Assembly: GCF_024753205.1 (NCBI RefSeq)
Contig: NZ_JANUGZ010000001.1
Location: 1,178,001-1,242,000 of the forward strand
From: Massilia aurea
GTDB lineage: Bacteria; Pseudomonadota; Gammaproteobacteria; Burkholderiales; Burkholderiaceae_D
Length of the DNA: 64,000 nt
Reading direction: 5' to 3'
Shown: positions 1-8,409 of the stretch, piece after piece
Numbering within the stretch: the first letter of the stretch is position 1
Layout of the letters: the number at the start of each line of letters is the position of its first letter
The notes under the pieces: model-generated
The model's database searches: none
What the model saw: only the letters and a program-made list of their open reading frames with translations
Told to the model about the DNA's origin: nothing
Program-made: the position numbers and the translations under genes

Positions 1-3000
1 CATCAGTGCAATCGTGTCCTTGCTCGATGGCGACACATCCGCAATTAGGAGATCAACTGTCTCCTGTTGCAAGATTCGCAAACATTCCTCTGCGCTAGCG
101 GTTGGGAAAACCGTCGCACCGCTCGATTCAAGCAAGGACGCGAATAGGTCAAGCATGTCGGGCATGGCGTCAACAATGGCGATGCGCAGTCCAACTAGGG
201 TGTCGGCAACGCTGTGCACGGTCTCGTGCTGGGACAGCGGCGCGCTGTCATAAACGGGCAGCCATACGCTGAAACGTGCACCTTTTCCGATACCGTCGGA
301 AAAGGCCTCTACACGTCCGCCATGCATTCCCACGATCTCGCGTACCAACGCCAGCCCAATACCTAGGCCACCCTGGATGCGGGTGGCGGCGGACGCGCTC
401 TGGCCATACATATCGAACACATTGGGTAGAAATTGCGGTTCGATGCCGTGGCCGCTGTCGACTACATCCAAGCGCACTGTTTTCTCTTCACGCTCTATAC
501 ATACCTGGATTTGGCCCCCGTGCGGAGTGAACTTGACGGCATTGCTGAGCAAATTCATGAGCACTTGTTCAATGCGCACCCTGTCGCCCAACACGGCGGC
601 GCGGCCGCTATTGTCTTGTAGCGAAATGGCGCATTCAGCTGCCGATGGATTAGTGCGCGCGATCTCGACGATATCCCTTGCGACTTGGCCAACTTCCATC
701 GGGGCCAGGGCGAGCGACAGTTTGCCGGTACGCGCACGTGACATGTCCATCAGGTCGTCGATGATTTTTGCCTGACTCCGTACTGCATTGCGGATACTCG
801 CCGATGTACGAGCAAAAAGCTCGGACTGGCTGACTTCAGGAATACGCGACTGGAGTTCTACATTGATGTTGATCATGTTCAACGGGTTGCGCAGCTCATG
901 CGACATCACGGATAGGAATTCGTCTTTCAGCGCGGCCGCCTCCTGCGCATCCGACTGCCCGGCCTGGGCCTTGTCTATAACCTTCTCGAGCTCATTCTCG
1001 TGGCGCAAACGAGCAGTAGCGTCACGAGCAATCTTGGCGTATCCATAGAAGCGGCCATCGAACAGCGGTGTGGTTACCCCGCTGCAGTAAAACTGTGAGC
1101 CGTCCTTGCGCACATGCCAGCGCTCGTCTTCGGCACGGCCATCGGAACGGGCGCGCCGCAATTCGTCGGTCGGCACGCCCGCTGCCACGTCTTCTGGCAC
1201 AAACAATCGTTCTGCCGTCTCTCCCATTATTTCCTGCACCGACCAACCGAACAGGTATTCAGCGCCCTTGTTCCAGCTGGTAATGCAGCCGTGTTCGTCG
1301 AGCGTGATGATGGCGTAGTCGCTGGCGCATTCGGCCACCAAGCGCATGCGTGCCTCGCTGGCGCGTGCCTGCCCTTCGGCCTGACGGCGAAGGGTGATGT
1401 CGAAGAAAGTCATGACCGCACCTTCGATCCGGTCTTCGTTGGTGCGGTAGGGAAGAAGGCGCGCAATATAACATCGCTCATCGACACTGCGCACCTCGCG
1501 CTCGACCATACGTAGGGTTTCAAAGCTCGCGTTAACATCCTCCGGCAATTCGTCATAGTCGAGCTTATGCGTGAGGTCGAGCAGCGAGCGCCCCACGTCA
1601 GATCCAATGATTGAAAACAGGTCGGCCGCACGCGGCGTGAAGCGCTTGATACGCATGCCCTTATCGACGAAGATGGTGGCGATGTCGGTTGAGGCGATCA
1701 GATTGTTCAGGTCGTCGTTCGCTTTGCCGGTCTCCTCGACCTTGACTTTCAGTTCATAGTTTACGGTAATTAGTTCTTCATTGACCGACTGCAACTCCTC
1801 CTTACTGGTTTCCAGCTCTTCTGTGGCAGAACGCAATTCTTCGTTGATTGCCTGTAGCTCTTCGTTAGAGGCACGCAGTTCCTCTGTCGAAATCTCGGCG
1901 TTTTCGATGGTTTCCTGAAGCTGCTCGCGTTTGCGCTGCAGTTCGGCCTCAAGCTGGGCCAGCACCACGTCGTGGCTCCCGCTGGAGCCGGGCCTGCTTA
2001 CTTGTTCAGTGGGCTGATCATGGCGTCTGAACATTACAAGCATGTAATCGCTTTCGGCCTCATCGTCGCGGAAAGGCGTCACCGTGATTGCCACTAGACT
2101 GCGCTCGCCGAGCGCAGGTACATCGACCGGGCGGCAGTCGACGCTAGCGTCAGCCTGCGTCGCCTGAAACATTCCGGATCGTAATTCAAGCCGCAATTCG
2201 GGCAGGATTAAAGTGAGCAGGCTGCGCGAGGGTTCCCCGCCGCTCATGCGAAGGTATTGGCCAACCTCTTCTGCCATGTGCACTATATTGCCTTCTCGAT
2301 CGATCACGGCCGAAGGTGATGCGAACCGTGCCAACGCACGCTGGTGCATTTCAGCGTAAGAAAACAGGCGTTTGAGCGGTAGCTTGCTACGTTGCACATC
2401 GGGAATACTGGCGCGGAAGGCCGTACCAGCCAAGCTTTGGTACTGCAGTTGTGGCAACCCGGAGCGCGCGCGGTAGATACGATTTTTTTTGTCAATTGGA
2501 ATGAAATAATCGGCGACCGCGTCGGCTGATTCAGAACTGCCTAAAAAGAGGAAGCCGCCCGGCTTGAGCGCGAAATGGAACATCTGCAGTACGCGTAATT
2601 GCACGTCGCGGTTCAGGTATATCAGCAGGTTGCGGCAGCTGACGAGGTCAAGCCTGGAAAACGGCGGGTCGCGTAGCAAGTTATGTGAGGCGAACAGCAC
2701 TCGGTCGCGTACGGCTTTCCGGATGCGGTAGCGGTCATCTTCTTTGGTGAAATACTGGCGCAGCCTTCCCGGCGCAACATCGGTAATAATGGAGCCAGGA
2801 AAGATGCCGGCTCGCGCCGTGTCGATCGCATGTTCGTCAATGTCTGATGCAAAGACCTGGAAGACCGGAGCCGACTCGTGTAGTGCAGCCTGTTCCGTCA
2901 TTAGTATAGCCAGTGAGTAAGCTTCCTCACCGCTAGAACAGGCCGCTACCCAAGCCCGCACTTCATCGCCCGAGCCCTTGTCTTTAAACAGCTCGGGAAC

Positions 3001-3963
3001 CACGTCGCGTTCGAGTGCCTCGAATGCATCGCGGTCTCGGAAGAAGTTGGTCACGCCAATCAGCATATCGTCGAGCAATGCCTTGTGCTCGACGGCATCC
3101 GTTTTTAGGAGTTCGTTGTATTCGGGTAAAGAGTGTATGCTGCGCACTTGAAGGCGGCGTTCGATGCGACGGAGCACGGTAGCGCGCTTGTAGTGACGGA
3201 AATCGTGCCCTGTATTGCTGAATAACTGGCTGATGATTTCGTGCAGGGCTTCCTCAGCACTGGCTGCATCGCTCGTATCTGGCAAGTGCGCGATAGGTGC
3301 CTCTCCATCGCCAGGAGGTGGCAACTCAATGTTCCTGGCATTTTCCCAAAGGTCGACTAACTTTTGCGGGATATCCGCTACTGGCAAGACAAAATCGACC
3401 GCTTTGGTGCGGATTGCTGCTTCCGGCATGCCGTCATATTCAGCGTCGTCCGGAGACTGGACCAGAGTAACGCCACCAAGCTCCTTGATGCGCGACAGCC
3501 CGACCGCACCATCGCTGCCAGTGCCGGACAAAACAATTGCCACTGCACGCTCGCAATGTACCTCTGCTAATGTACGGAAGAACAGGTCGATGGCGACATG
3601 CTTGCCACGCGGCCGCTCGAGCTCGTCGACAACCAGCAAACCGTCAAACATCGATAGCTGCAGGTTAGGGGCGATTACGTAAACATTACGCTTTTCGATC
3701 TTGACCTTGGACGTAACCTGGCTCACGGGCATCCGTGTCGCGCGTTGCAAGATCGACGCCGCCGAGCTCGGGTAATCAGGAGACAGGTGCATCACCACGA
3801 CAAACGCCATGTCGTGTGAGGCGGGCATGTGCTCGAATAGGCTGAGCAGAGCAGTCATGCCGCCGGCGGAGGCGCCAATACCTACAACTGGGAAATCGAG
3901 CTTGCTTGGCACAATGCCCTGCTCAGTCGGTGGTGTGCTCTGCACGTTCGCAGGATCAATCAT
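1..3963 (-). CDS. CheB-CheR-PAS-PAS-histidine kinase-receiver fusion protein (C-terminus beyond window)
   Basis: One frame stays open from the ATG at 3963 to the left edge, at least 1321 codons, so the end of the protein is missing. In order it shows a CheB methylesterase domain (about residues 25-205; GASAGG nucleophile loop, HLSP, SGTGSDGA), a CheR methyltransferase domain (about 220-490), a Glu-rich coiled coil (about 670-740, repeats such as EELRASNEELQ), two PAS domains (about 745-850 and 865-975), HisKA with SHELRNPLN (His about 1022), an ATPase domain with GLGIGLALV, and a receiver starting near 1255 (IAIVDAMPD, then LLIADVSPS). Such fusions are known in proteobacteria as soluble hybrid sensors. 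No other chemotaxis genes are nearby, so a role outside classical chemotaxis is likely. The signal is unknown. Confidence 0.93.
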   Translation of the reverse strand, partial: MIDPANVQSTPPTEQGIVPSKLDFPVVGIGASAGGMTALLSLFEHMPASHDMAFVVVMHLSPDYPSSAASILQRATRMPVSQVTSKVKIEKRNVYVIAPNLQLSMFDGLLVVDELERPRGKHVAIDLFFRTLAEVHCERAVAIVLSGTGSDGAVGLSRIKELGGVTLVQSPDDAEYDGMPEAAIRTKAVDFVLPVADIPQKLVDLWENARNIELPPPGDGEAPIAHLPDTSDAASAEEALHEIISQLFSNTGHDFRHYKRATVLRRIERRLQVRSIHSLPEYNELLKTDAVEHKALLDDMLIGVTNFFRDRDAFEALERDVVPELFKDKGSGDEVRAWVAACSSGEEAYSLAILMTEQAALHESAPVFQVFASDIDEHAIDTARAGIFPGSIITDVAPGRLRQYFTKEDDRYRIRKAVRDRVLFASHNLLRDPPFSRLDLVSCRNLLIYLNRDVQLRVLQMFHFALKPGGFLFLGSSESADAVADYFIPIDKKNRIYRARSGLPQLQYQSLAGTAFRASIPDVQRSKLPLKRLFSYAEMHQRALARFASPSAVIDREGNIVHMAEEVGQYLRMSGGEPSRSLLTLILPELRLELRSGMFQATQADASVDCRPVDVPALGERSLVAITVTPFRDDEAESDYMLVMFRRHDQPTEQVSRPGSSGSHDVVLAQLEAELQRKREQLQETIENAEISTEELRASNEELQAINEELRSATEELETSKEELQSVNEELITVNYELKVKVEETGKANDDLNNLIASTDIATIFVDKGMRIKRFTPRAADLFSIIGSDVGRSLLDLTHKLDYDELPEDVNASFETLRMVEREVRSVDERCYIARLLPYRTNEDRIEGAVMTFFDITLRRQAEGQARASEARMRLVAECASDYAIITLDEHGCITSWNKGAEYLFGWSVQEIMGETAERLFVPEDVAAGVPTDELRRARSDGRAEDERWHVRKDGSQFYCSGVTTPLFDGRFYGYAKIARDATARLRHENELEKVIDKAQAGQSDAQEAAALKDEFLSVMSHELRNPLNMININVELQSRIPEVSQSELFARTSASIRNAVRSQAKIIDDLMDMSRARTGKLSLALAPMEVGQVARDIVEIARTNPSAAECAISLQDNSGRAAVLGDRVRIEQVLMNLLSNAVKFTPHGGQIQVCIEREEKTVRLDVVDSGHGIEPQFLPNVFDMYGQSASAATRIQGGLGIGLALVREIVGMHGGRVEAFSDGIGKGARFSVWLPVYDSAPLSQHETVHSVADTLVGLRIAIVDAMPDMLDLFASLLESSGATVFPTASAEECLRILQQETVDLLIADVSPSSKDTIALM

Positions 3964-4851
3964 ACGCGGGGACTAATGTAAGAGTTTACTAGTTTATAGC
4001 ACTAAATATTACCGGGTCAAATCCGATGCATACGTTTCTGTTAAATTTGTCGACTTGCATATAAAGCTGCAATTCTACATTTGTTTTTTCTTGGAAATAT
4101 TGGTTTCTCAAATATTATATTCTTTCTTAAGCTAAGTTAGCTATTATTCAATATCCCAACACCTTGTATGCCTATTGTTGAGCTCGAGCATGTTGAGGCT
4201 GGCTGCGAGGCGATCAAAGCTGCGCTTTATTCATGCGTTAATATTGCCGGTGGAGAAATCCGAGTGGATTGTTATCTCACAACTAGAGATATGTCGCTAT
4301 AATGATATAAACAACTTGACGATGTGCGATGTGCCATGCTCGATGTCAAGTTTTCCCATTCATGTCGCTAATGTGCATGTGAACCTCTCTATTCCAAAGT
4401 TTCAAGCGGCCTCATACTGTGTTTTCCAGTTTGAGTAAGATCGTGCAATTTTCGCTGGTCCAATTACGACTGTAGAGATCACAACCTATTCGCTCGTTTG
4501 GTAGAAGGAGAGCTAGGGTCACGAAGTTCGAAGTTTCGATATCGTGAAGGTCCGCTACAGGTCTTGGATTCAACCGGTCGACGCAACAAGTTTGCTGAAT
4601 CGTTCAGCGGCTGTTTGATCTTCTGAAGTCTTGCTTGCCCGTTCGTTCCGAGCGGATGGCTTGCAAGACGTCGCCCTGGGCGCCGGATAGGGTGTCTTAG
4701 ATACGCTGCAGCTAGTCGACGTATAGTGCCAGCGCGCGGAATCGCTTCATCTCCCAAAGCCCTGCGCGCACGTCGGCGCTTCCTGGATTTGCTCTTGAAT
4801 GGCACCGGGTTAGCGCGGTTCAGCTGCGGCTTGAATCACATGTAAGAATCA
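3964..4851. other. Gene-poor AT-rich stretch
   Basis: This lies between the start of the large sensor kinase and the decayed small-gene copy at 4944. It is AT-rich up to about 4450. The short open frames here (for example 4175-4438 and 4479-4805) have biased or low-complexity translations, no convincing ribosome binding site and no recognisable motif. I see no gene. Confidence 0.5.
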
Positions 4852-4867
4852 CTGTTCATTCATACAG
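4852..4867. promoter_or_regulatory. Possible LexA (SOS) box
   Basis: CTGTTCATTCATACAG fits the CTGT-N8-ACAG form of LexA operators and lies 77 bp upstream of the decayed small ORF at 4944. About one such match is expected by chance in 64 kb, and the flanks do not extend the palindrome, so the call is weak. Confidence 0.25.
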
Positions 4868-4943
4868 CGTATCAGCGGGCATGGCCCCTGCCGAATTTTG
4901 GCTAGGCCCAGAATCACTGGCGCGCACATGCCATACTGAGAGC

Positions 4944-5110
4944 GTGGAACAACGAACCGACCGCCTCAGTGCTACTTATGTTGACTTGGCAGTCAACGTT
5001 GTCATCGCGTTTGAGCTAGTGGCTGGCATGCGCGTACACAGTACAGAACGCCTTTGATCTTGGTGCAGCACATACTAATCGACGGCAGGCCACGCCGCAC
5101 CTCGTCATAG
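4944..5110 (+). pseudogene. Decayed copy of the small ORF at 5168
   Basis: From a GTG at 4944 the frame reads VEQRTDRLSATYVDLAVNVV and continues IAFELVAGM. This matches the first 29 residues of the ORF at 5168 at 17 of 29 positions (shared R-DRL, VDLAV, AF-L-AG). The frame stops at TGA 5055. In another frame at 5063 it resumes as VQHILIDGRPRR, matching VAQRVLIEGGPRR of the intact copy, and stops at 5110. The protein-level similarity across a frameshift points to an old tandem duplication with one copy inactivated. Confidence 0.6.
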
Positions 5111-5167
5111 ACTCGAGCACCTCAACAGAGTGCCCCATGGCTTGAGCTAACACGATAGGATTGACGC

Positions 5168-5365
5168 ATGGAAAATCGAATCGATCGACTGGCCGCAGCT
5201 CACGTAGATTTAGCTGTTGCAGTTTCCGTTGCATTTGGCTTAGCAGCAGGTATTGAATCTGCACAGCAACTGGGCGTAGATTTGCACGTTGCGCAGCGTG
5301 TGTTAATAGAGGGTGGGCCACGGCGGCCCGGTGTTGCGGCGGTCACCCAAGATGATCACGCCTAG
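5168..5365 (+). CDS. Small conserved-looking protein, 65 aa, function unknown
   Basis: An ATG preceded by AGGA (ATAGGATTGACGC, about 8 nt spacing) opens a 65-residue frame that begins MENRIDRLAAAHVDLAVAV. The middle is hydrophobic and alanine-rich (about residues 13-30). The C-terminal half reads LGVDLHVAQRVLIEGGPRRP. I do not recognise the family. Evidence that it is a real gene is the diverged second copy directly upstream (4944-5110), which preserves the amino-acid pattern better than the DNA (about 60 percent DNA identity). Its 3' end overlaps the convergent ORF 5343-5633 by 23 nt. Confidence 0.5.
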   Translation: MENRIDRLAAAHVDLAVAVSVAFGLAAGIESAQQLGVDLHVAQRVLIEGGPRRPGVAAVTQDDHA

Positions 5366-5633
5366 CATGCCGTTCAACAATTTCAAGTACGTACTCGCAC
5401 ATGCTAATGAAGAGCTGTGTCTCTCCTGGGCTCATCATCCCTTTTAAAAAGGCTTCTTGTATAGCCAAGTCAGCCTTGTTCGGTGGCCCAAGAGCACTGT
5501 TAAAACGAAATACAAGCTGTTCTCGGATTTGAAGGGACGAGAAGTCAGCACGCGGTTTAAGTCGACGTTCATTCATATGTGCGTTCAGTTCTGCCCTCAT
5601 TTCAGCCCTACAGCACTGAAGCACTCGCAACAT
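5343..5633 (-). CDS. Putative SOS-controlled small protein, up to 96 aa, function unknown
   Basis: This minus-strand frame has no recognisable family. Its upstream region is promoter-like: a -10 TATAAT hexamer at 5651-5656 and a near-consensus LexA operator at 5677-5696, both reading toward this ORF. With the ATG at 5633 the leader would be only about 10 nt. The ATG at 5600, preceded by a GTAGGG stretch, is an alternative that gives 85 residues. The protein is hydrophilic with a likely helical C-terminus (GETQLFISMCEYVLEIVERH) and no signal peptide. The case for it being a gene rests mainly on the operator and promoter in front of it. Confidence 0.45.
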   Translation of the reverse strand: MLRVLQCCRAEMRAELNAHMNERRLKPRADFSSLQIREQLVFRFNSALGPPNKADLAIQEAFLKGMMSPGETQLFISMCEYVLEIVERHARRDHLG

Positions 5634-5650
5634 GAAAAATGTAAAAATTC

Positions 5651-5700
5651 ATTATATAAAAATTAATAATAATAAATACTGTGCGCACACACAGTATTTA
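5651..5700 (-). promoter_or_regulatory. LexA-type SOS operator with -10 hexamer
   Basis: TACTGTGCGCACACACAGTA at 5677-5696 has both half-sites of the canonical SOS box (TACTGT-N8-ACAGTA), and the inverted repeat extends to 11 bp arms (5673-5683 and 5690-5700). On the minus strand TATAAT (complement of 5651-5656) follows at -10 distance, so a repressor bound here would cover the -35 region of a promoter firing toward the ORF that starts at 5633 or 5600. Confidence 0.6.
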
Positions 5701-6383
5701 TGCTCATCATGGACGCCCTCAATTTGCTACAAGGTCAGCAAGCTGGTGCCTACACTGATGCCTTTCTTAGGAAGTTTGTCGAACTTGGTCTTTTTGGGGT
5801 ACAAAATTTTTTCTTCACGCCCCTACGCGTTACCTGCAGCCTTCCGTCCATACTTACGCTTACATGTCGGCGTGCGTACCGGCGCTCTGTCGCGCCATGC
5901 AAGTATGTTGGCCGGTTTGCAGCCTCATCTAGCAGCAGGCGCTCGAGAGTGCGTCTTTCGCACGTTTCGAAGCGCCGCTGCTTCACCGGTTTCTAGCGAG
6001 TTGGTCGGAATCGCGCTGCACCTTGAGCTGTGACTTGCCGAAATAGATGCGACGTTTTGAAAATTGCAGCAACAACTACAGGCGTGAAGTAGAGAAATTC
6101 ACTATTTCTTGCTGAGTTACACTGAGCGCGATGAACTTCCGCTTTCGGCCAATAGCGGACATACCATCGGCCGCATCGTGCGGAATATCGCATCCTGGTG
6201 GCGATAGTTATCAATTCCAGAAACAATCAGTTCCCGCCATCCGATCTTCTCGACGATCGAGCTTCTCCTTATAGTTCACCTGTGTCCAGCTCACCTCGCC
6301 GTCCTTCGACGCCAGCGTGAGCGGACCGGTCAATTACCCATTCCACGCCGCCTTGATGGCGTATCGAAATTAGGAGAAGAGTT
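5701..6383. other. Intergenic stretch with possible gene remnants
   Basis: No complete gene is visible. On the minus strand, 6333 to 6211 reads 41 codons with protein-like composition (EVSWTQVNYKEKLDRREDRM, ending FWN and TGA) but with a stop just upstream and no start. This looks like the 3' end of a lost gene. TCCGCT...AGCGGA at 6138-6159 is a small inverted repeat. The 98-codon frame at 5700 begins in the LexA palindrome and turns into Arg/Cys-rich nonsense. Confidence 0.35.
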
Positions 6384-7373
6384 ATGGCACGTCATGTTCG
6401 TTTTCACCAAACCGGTGGTCCTGAAGTTCTGCAAATCGACGAAGTACCCACTCCCGAACCTAAGGCTGGCGAAGTACGCATCAGCGTTCGCGCGCTGGGT
6501 CTGAATCGCGCCGAGAGCATGTACCGCACTGGGCGCTACGTGATCGAGCCCACCTTCCCGGCCACGATGGGCTATGAGGCATCGGGCGTGATCGACGCGG
6601 TCGGGCCGGAAGTAAGCGGTCTGGCGGTCGGCGATTCTGTAGCCGTCATCCCGGCCTTCATGTTCGACCAGTACGGCCTGTATGGCGATCTCGTGATCGC
6701 CCCGGCCCGCGCTGTGGTCAAGAATCCGGCTGGCGTGAGCTGGGAAGCCGCAGCAGCCACCTGGATGCCGTTCACGACTGCCTGGGGCGCGCTGATCGAT
6801 CTGGCCAAGCTTGGTAAAGGTGACTTCGTGGTTCTGTCGGCAGCGTCGAGCAGTGTCGGACTGGCTGCGATGCAGATCGCCACCTCGGTCGGCGCTACCC
6901 CGATCGCCATTACCCGCAATAGCGAGAAGATCGACGAACTGAGGCAGGCAGGCTTCACGCACATTCTGCAGACCGGCCTAGACGACATCACTGCGGAAAT
7001 CATGCGCATCACCGACGGCGACGGCGCACGCGTGGTCTTCGATCCGGTAGGCGGCGCCGACTTCGAAAACATCGTCAAGGCGACGAGCAAGGATGCGATC
7101 GTGTTCATCTACGGCGCACTGAGCCACGACGCAACCCCAGTGCCGGTGCTGCACGTGTTGGGCAAGCACACAACGATTCGCGGCTACGAATTTATCGAAG
7201 TCACCGCCGATGACGAGAAACTTACTCGTGCCAAAGCATTTATCACCGAAGGTCTGAGCGCTGGGAAGCTCAACCCGCAGATTGCCAAGGTATTTCCGTT
7301 CGATGAGATCGTCGAAGCAACCCGCTTCCTCGAATCCAACGCGCAGTTCGGTAAGATCGTGGTGAAGCTGTAA
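6384..7373 (+). CDS. Zinc-less MDR-family NADPH:quinone oxidoreductase-like protein
   Basis: This 329-residue protein of the medium-chain dehydrogenase/reductase superfamily starts at an ATG with AGGAG 9 nt upstream. The N-terminal GroES-like part has PGEVRISVRALGLNRAE-type sequence (here KAGEVRISVRALGLNRAE) and MGYEASGVIDAVG. The nucleotide-binding part follows with LSAASSSVGLAAMQIA, and the end reads FGKIVVKL. The catalytic zinc Cys/His set of true alcohol dehydrogenases is not seen, which fits the quinone reductase (zeta-crystallin) group. It probably reduces a quinone or an enone with NAD(P)H in the cytoplasm. The substrate cannot be told. A clear terminator follows. Confidence 0.9.
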   Translation: MARHVRFHQTGGPEVLQIDEVPTPEPKAGEVRISVRALGLNRAESMYRTGRYVIEPTFPATMGYEASGVIDAVGPEVSGLAVGDSVAVIPAFMFDQYGLYGDLVIAPARAVVKNPAGVSWEAAAATWMPFTTAWGALIDLAKLGKGDFVVLSAASSSVGLAAMQIATSVGATPIAITRNSEKIDELRQAGFTHILQTGLDDITAEIMRITDGDGARVVFDPVGGADFENIVKATSKDAIVFIYGALSHDATPVPVLHVLGKHTTIRGYEFIEVTADDEKLTRAKAFITEGLSAGKLNPQIAKVFPFDEIVEATRFLESNAQFGKIVVKL

Positions 7374-7406
7374 CGTCACACTGGCGCACAGCGATGTGCG
7401 TCTGGA

Positions 7407-7433
7407 AGCCCCGCGTACTGCGGGGCTGTTTGT
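7407..7433 (+). terminator. Intrinsic terminator of the oxidoreductase gene
   Basis: AGCCCCGC / GCGGGGCT form an 8-bp GC-rich stem with a 5-nt loop (7415-7419), followed by GTTTGT, 34 bp after the stop codon at 7373. Confidence 0.75.
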
Positions 7434-7469
7434 CGTACAGGGAGACGACGCGGCCTGTTCATTTCTCGA

Positions 7470-8381
7470 TTACTCAAGCCAGGTGCGGTCAATGGCGAGG
7501 AAGTGCTGCTGAAGCCAATCCGAAAATGCCCGCAGCGGTGGTGGAACATGCGACCGGCTGGGATAGACCAGCGAGACAGGGCGCGGGGCGGGACGATATT
7601 GCGCCAGGACCTCCACCAGCGTCCCGTCGCGAAGATACCGTTCCACCATAATTCCCGGCACTTGAATCAACCCGAAGCCAGAGCGGCCGCACTGGACGTA
7701 GGCGGACGCATCGTTCACCAGCATCGAGCTGTCGGGTAGCAGCGATCTGCTCACCCCATCGTGGCGGAAGTGCCAAGGCAGCGTGCGTTTGCTGATCCCG
7801 GACAGGAAATTGACGCACGCGTGTCGGTCAAGACAGTCCGGTTGAACGAGCGGCGGCGCTTTCTCGAGATAGGCCGGCGCGGCGCAGGTGATCATTACGA
7901 GCGCACCCAGGCGGCGAGCCACCAGGCTGGAACTCGGCAGTTCGCCGATGCGCAGCACACAATCAACCCCTTCGGCGATGAGGTCGACCGAGCGATCGCT
8001 CACTCCCAGCGTGATCGATAACTTGGGGTACATAGTCCGGAACTGGCTGAGCGAATCCATGAAGCCCTCTACGGTAAACGCCGAAGGTATATCAATCCTT
8101 AACCGTCCGCTGACGGCGTCCCCGGGAGCCTGGAACATCGCCACCGCTTCGTCGACCCCGCCGAGAATCTCTTCAACCCTGGCCAGGAAGGCCTCGCCCT
8201 CGGTGGTCAAGCTGACCTTGCGTGTCGTTCTCTGAAACAGTCGTACATCCAGCGACGCTTCGAGCTGGTTGATGGCCAGCGTGACCTGCGGCCGGCCGAT
8301 CTGCAGGGACTCGGCGGCCTTGGTGAAGCTTTGAAGCTGTGCGACCTTGGAGAACAGGCGCATTGATTGAAAGAGCTCCAT
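7470..8381 (-). CDS. LysR-family transcriptional regulator
   Basis: This is a 303-residue LysR protein. The N-terminal winged helix-turn-helix is at about residues 1-60 (FSKVAQLQSFTKAAESLQIG, then NQLEASLDVRLFQRTTRKVSLT), and the substrate-binding domain fills the rest (RLRIDIPSAF onward). I chose the ATG at 8381 because GAGG lies 6 nt upstream; a GTG two codons earlier is possible. It lies 28 bp downstream of the luciferase-like oxidoreductase gene on the same strand and probably shares its transcript. The inducer is unknown. Confidence 0.9.
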   Translation of the reverse strand: MELFQSMRLFSKVAQLQSFTKAAESLQIGRPQVTLAINQLEASLDVRLFQRTTRKVSLTTEGEAFLARVEEILGGVDEAVAMFQAPGDAVSGRLRIDIPSAFTVEGFMDSLSQFRTMYPKLSITLGVSDRSVDLIAEGVDCVLRIGELPSSSLVARRLGALVMITCAAPAYLEKAPPLVQPDCLDRHACVNFLSGISKRTLPWHFRHDGVSRSLLPDSSMLVNDASAYVQCGRSGFGLIQVPGIMVERYLRDGTLVEVLAQYRPAPRPVSLVYPSRSHVPPPLRAFSDWLQQHFLAIDRTWLE

Positions 8382-8409
8382 CGGCACCTCTACTTGAGTT
8401 ATTCAGTAA

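Noticed and set aside
4479..4805. 108-codon minus-strand frame
   Set aside because: Arg/Lys-rich start (KSKSRKRRRARRAL), no ribosome binding site, no motif. Judged non-coding.
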